From: Bordetella parapertussis | Lineage (GTDB): Bacteria; Pseudomonadota; Gammaproteobacteria; Burkholderiales; Burkholderiaceae | DNA: 14,609 nt | Assembly (NCBI GenBank): GCA_945901665.1 | Contig: CAMDLJ010000028.1 | Coordinates: 1-14,609, forward strand | Direction: 5' to 3' | Shown here: one piece after another, positions 13,482 to 14,609 of the stretch | How the letters are laid out: each line of letters begins with the position of its first letter | Position numbering within the stretch: the first letter of the stretch is position 1 | The notes under the pieces: generated by a model | What the model was told of the DNA's origin: nothing | What the model saw: the letters and a program-made list of their open reading frames with translations, nothing else | Database searches by the model: none | Position numbers and translations under genes: made by a program

Positions 13482-14369
13482 ATGAGCCCCAGCCGAACCT
13501 GGGCCGGCATTGGCTACCTGATTTTGTCGATGATTTGCTTTGCCGTGCTGGACGCGATCATCAAGCACTTGGTGAACCTCTTACCCATGGTGATGGTGCT
13601 GTGGTTTCGCTACATGGTGCAAGCCGTATCCACCAGCGTGACGCTGTGGCCGCGCCAAGGCCGCAGCTTGTTGCACACCCAACAACCGAAATTGCAATTT
13701 CTGCGCGGTCTGTTGCTGATGATGTGCAGCGTATTGGGATTTTTGAGCTTGCAGCACATGCCCTTGGCCGAATTTGCCGCCATCGCTTTGCTCACCCCGC
13801 TGGCGGTGACGGTGTTGTCGCGCATTTTGTTCAAAGAGCGCATCTCGCCGCTGCGCTGGGTGCTGATCTTGGGCGGCTTTGCCGGTGCCATGATGATCGT
13901 GCGCCCCGGTGGGCACCTGAGCGGGGCCGTGGCCATGCTGCCTCTGGCCATGGTGATGTTCTACACTGCCTTTCAGTTGCTCACCAGCTATATGGCGCGC
14001 ACCGAAAGCCCCATGACCATGCACTTCTACACCGGCTGGGTGGGCACGGCCGCTGTGTCGTGTTTGGTGTATTGGCACTGGACCACCGACATCAGCCCGC
14101 TCAACTGGGGCCTGCTGGTGATGTGTGGCCTGCTCGGGTCAATCGCACACTATTTGTTCATCCTCGCCTTTGCCCGCGTCACCCCGGTGCGCTTGTCACC
14201 CTTTTTATACCTGCAAGTGGTGTTCTCCACCATGGCGGGATGGGTGGCGTTTTCTTTTGTACCCGCCGGTTGGGGCTTGGTGGGCATGCTGCTGATCATG
14301 GTCTGCGGAGCCGCCGCAGGCTGGCTCAATGCGCGTGAAAAAGCCCCGCCCGTGCTGGGCACGCTGTAA
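13482..14369 (+). CDS. EamA/DMT-superfamily membrane transporter
   Basis: This 295-residue inner membrane protein has the drug/metabolite transporter layout: ten hydrophobic segments in two EamA repeats of five (about residues 10-140 and 150-285). Telling stretches are SMICFAVLDAIIKHL in the first segment, RGLLLMMCSVLGFLSLQHMPLAEFAAIALLTPL with the family's segment 3-4 pattern, FKERISPLRWVLILGGFAGAMMIVRPGG ending the first repeat, and PFLYLQVVFSTMAGWVAF in the second. Family members export amino acids, nucleosides or other small metabolites, and no substrate can be named. ATG at 13482 follows the PHP gene stop by 19 bp, with only a weak GAG upstream. The YciO-type gene begins 32 bp after its stop. 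It is probably part of the tatD-PHP-EamA-yciO unit. Confidence 0.92.
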   Translation: MSPSRTWAGIGYLILSMICFAVLDAIIKHLVNLLPMVMVLWFRYMVQAVSTSVTLWPRQGRSLLHTQQPKLQFLRGLLLMMCSVLGFLSLQHMPLAEFAAIALLTPLAVTVLSRILFKERISPLRWVLILGGFAGAMMIVRPGGHLSGAVAMLPLAMVMFYTAFQLLTSYMARTESPMTMHFYTGWVGTAAVSCLVYWHWTTDISPLNWGLLVMCGLLGSIAHYLFILAFARVTPVRLSPFLYLQVVFSTMAGWVAFSFVPAGWGLVGMLLIMVCGAAAGWLNAREKAPPVLGTL

Positions 14370-14401
14370 GGCGTGAGCACACCACTTTTGGCCCGATCGC
14401 C

Positions 14402-14609
14402 ATGGCCCAGTTTCTTCAAGTTCACCCCGAAAACCCCCAAGCGCGCTTGATCCAACTCGCGGTCAAATTGCTGGCCGCTGGCGGGGTGATGGCCGTGCCC
14501 ACCGACTCCAGCTATGCCTTGGTCTGCCACTTGGATGACAAAGCCGCCGTGGACCAAATGCGCCGCATCCGGGGTGTGGATGAACGCCACCACCTGACCC
14601 TGCTGTGCC
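14402..14609 (+). CDS. YciO/Sua5/YrdC-family protein, partial (C-terminus outside window)
   Basis: The frame opens with ATG at 14402 and continues off the right edge, giving 69 residues. It matches the YrdC fold: AVKLLAAGGVMAVPTDSSYAL (21-40) followed by RRIRGVDERHHLTLLC (54-69). The wording PTDS.YAL and the N-terminal QFLQVHPENPQARLIQ follow YciO rather than TsaC/Sua5, which carry PTE..GLG. YciO proteins bind tRNA or nucleotides and are related to threonylcarbamoyl-AMP synthase, but their role is not settled. I see no ribosome binding site. The nearby PHP gene recalls the yciV-yciO pair of E. coli. The subfamily call needs the missing C-terminus. Confidence 0.88.
   Translation, partial: MAQFLQVHPENPQARLIQLAVKLLAAGGVMAVPTDSSYALVCHLDDKAAVDQMRRIRGVDERHHLTLLC

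Overview
The window looks like chromosomal DNA of a betaproteobacterium in the order Burkholderiales, most likely Comamonadaceae. The reasons are the fairly high GC content, a Bug-type (TctC) solute receptor with tctA and tctB, a RpfE-like protein next to recJ, and one lolC/E-type permease beside lolD followed by tatD. This placement is inference from family knowledge, not from a database search. I see no rRNA, tRNA, CRISPR array, insertion sequence or phage gene.

Region A (1-5593, all minus strand) is a transport and hydrolysis cluster. In transcription order it holds tctB and tctA (membrane parts of a tripartite tricarboxylate transporter), a strong intrinsic terminator, a cytoplasmic gamma-glutamyltransferase-like amidohydrolase, a Bug-family periplasmic receptor, and an alpha/beta hydrolase that runs off the left edge. 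The simplest reading is uptake of a carboxylated compound by the Bug receptor with TctAB, then hydrolysis in the cell. The substrate is unknown. The GGT-like enzyme keeps the nucleophilic Thr but seems to lack the residues that hold a gamma-glutamyl group, so its substrate may not be a gamma-glutamyl compound.

Region B (5753-9290, minus strand) is a tight set of three genes: a RpfE-like protein of unknown function, recJ (single-strand exonuclease), and a spermidine-synthase-like protein. Both junctions are ATGA start/stop overlaps, which suggests translational coupling.

Region C (9326-11282, plus strand) holds a LolC/LolE-family permease and lolD, which release lipoproteins from the inner membrane. 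The genes overlap by 8 bp. A perfect 8-bp inverted repeat fills the short divergent gap between regions B and C.

Region D (11313-11690, minus strand) is a single small exported protein of unknown function. A long hairpin sits at its convergent junction with lolD.

Region E (11750-14609, plus strand) holds a TatD-family nuclease, a PHP-domain phosphatase/nuclease like RNase AM (YciV), an EamA-type exporter, and the start of a YciO/Sua5-family gene that runs off the right edge.

Several starts in regions B to E have no Shine-Dalgarno sequence but carry a -10-like hexamer 6 to 8 bases upstream. This suggests leaderless transcripts. tctB and tctA, by contrast, have clear ribosome binding sites. 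No gene is obviously broken except the two cut by the window edges. The most interesting leads are the Tct/GGT-like/hydrolase cluster and the divergent inverted repeat.
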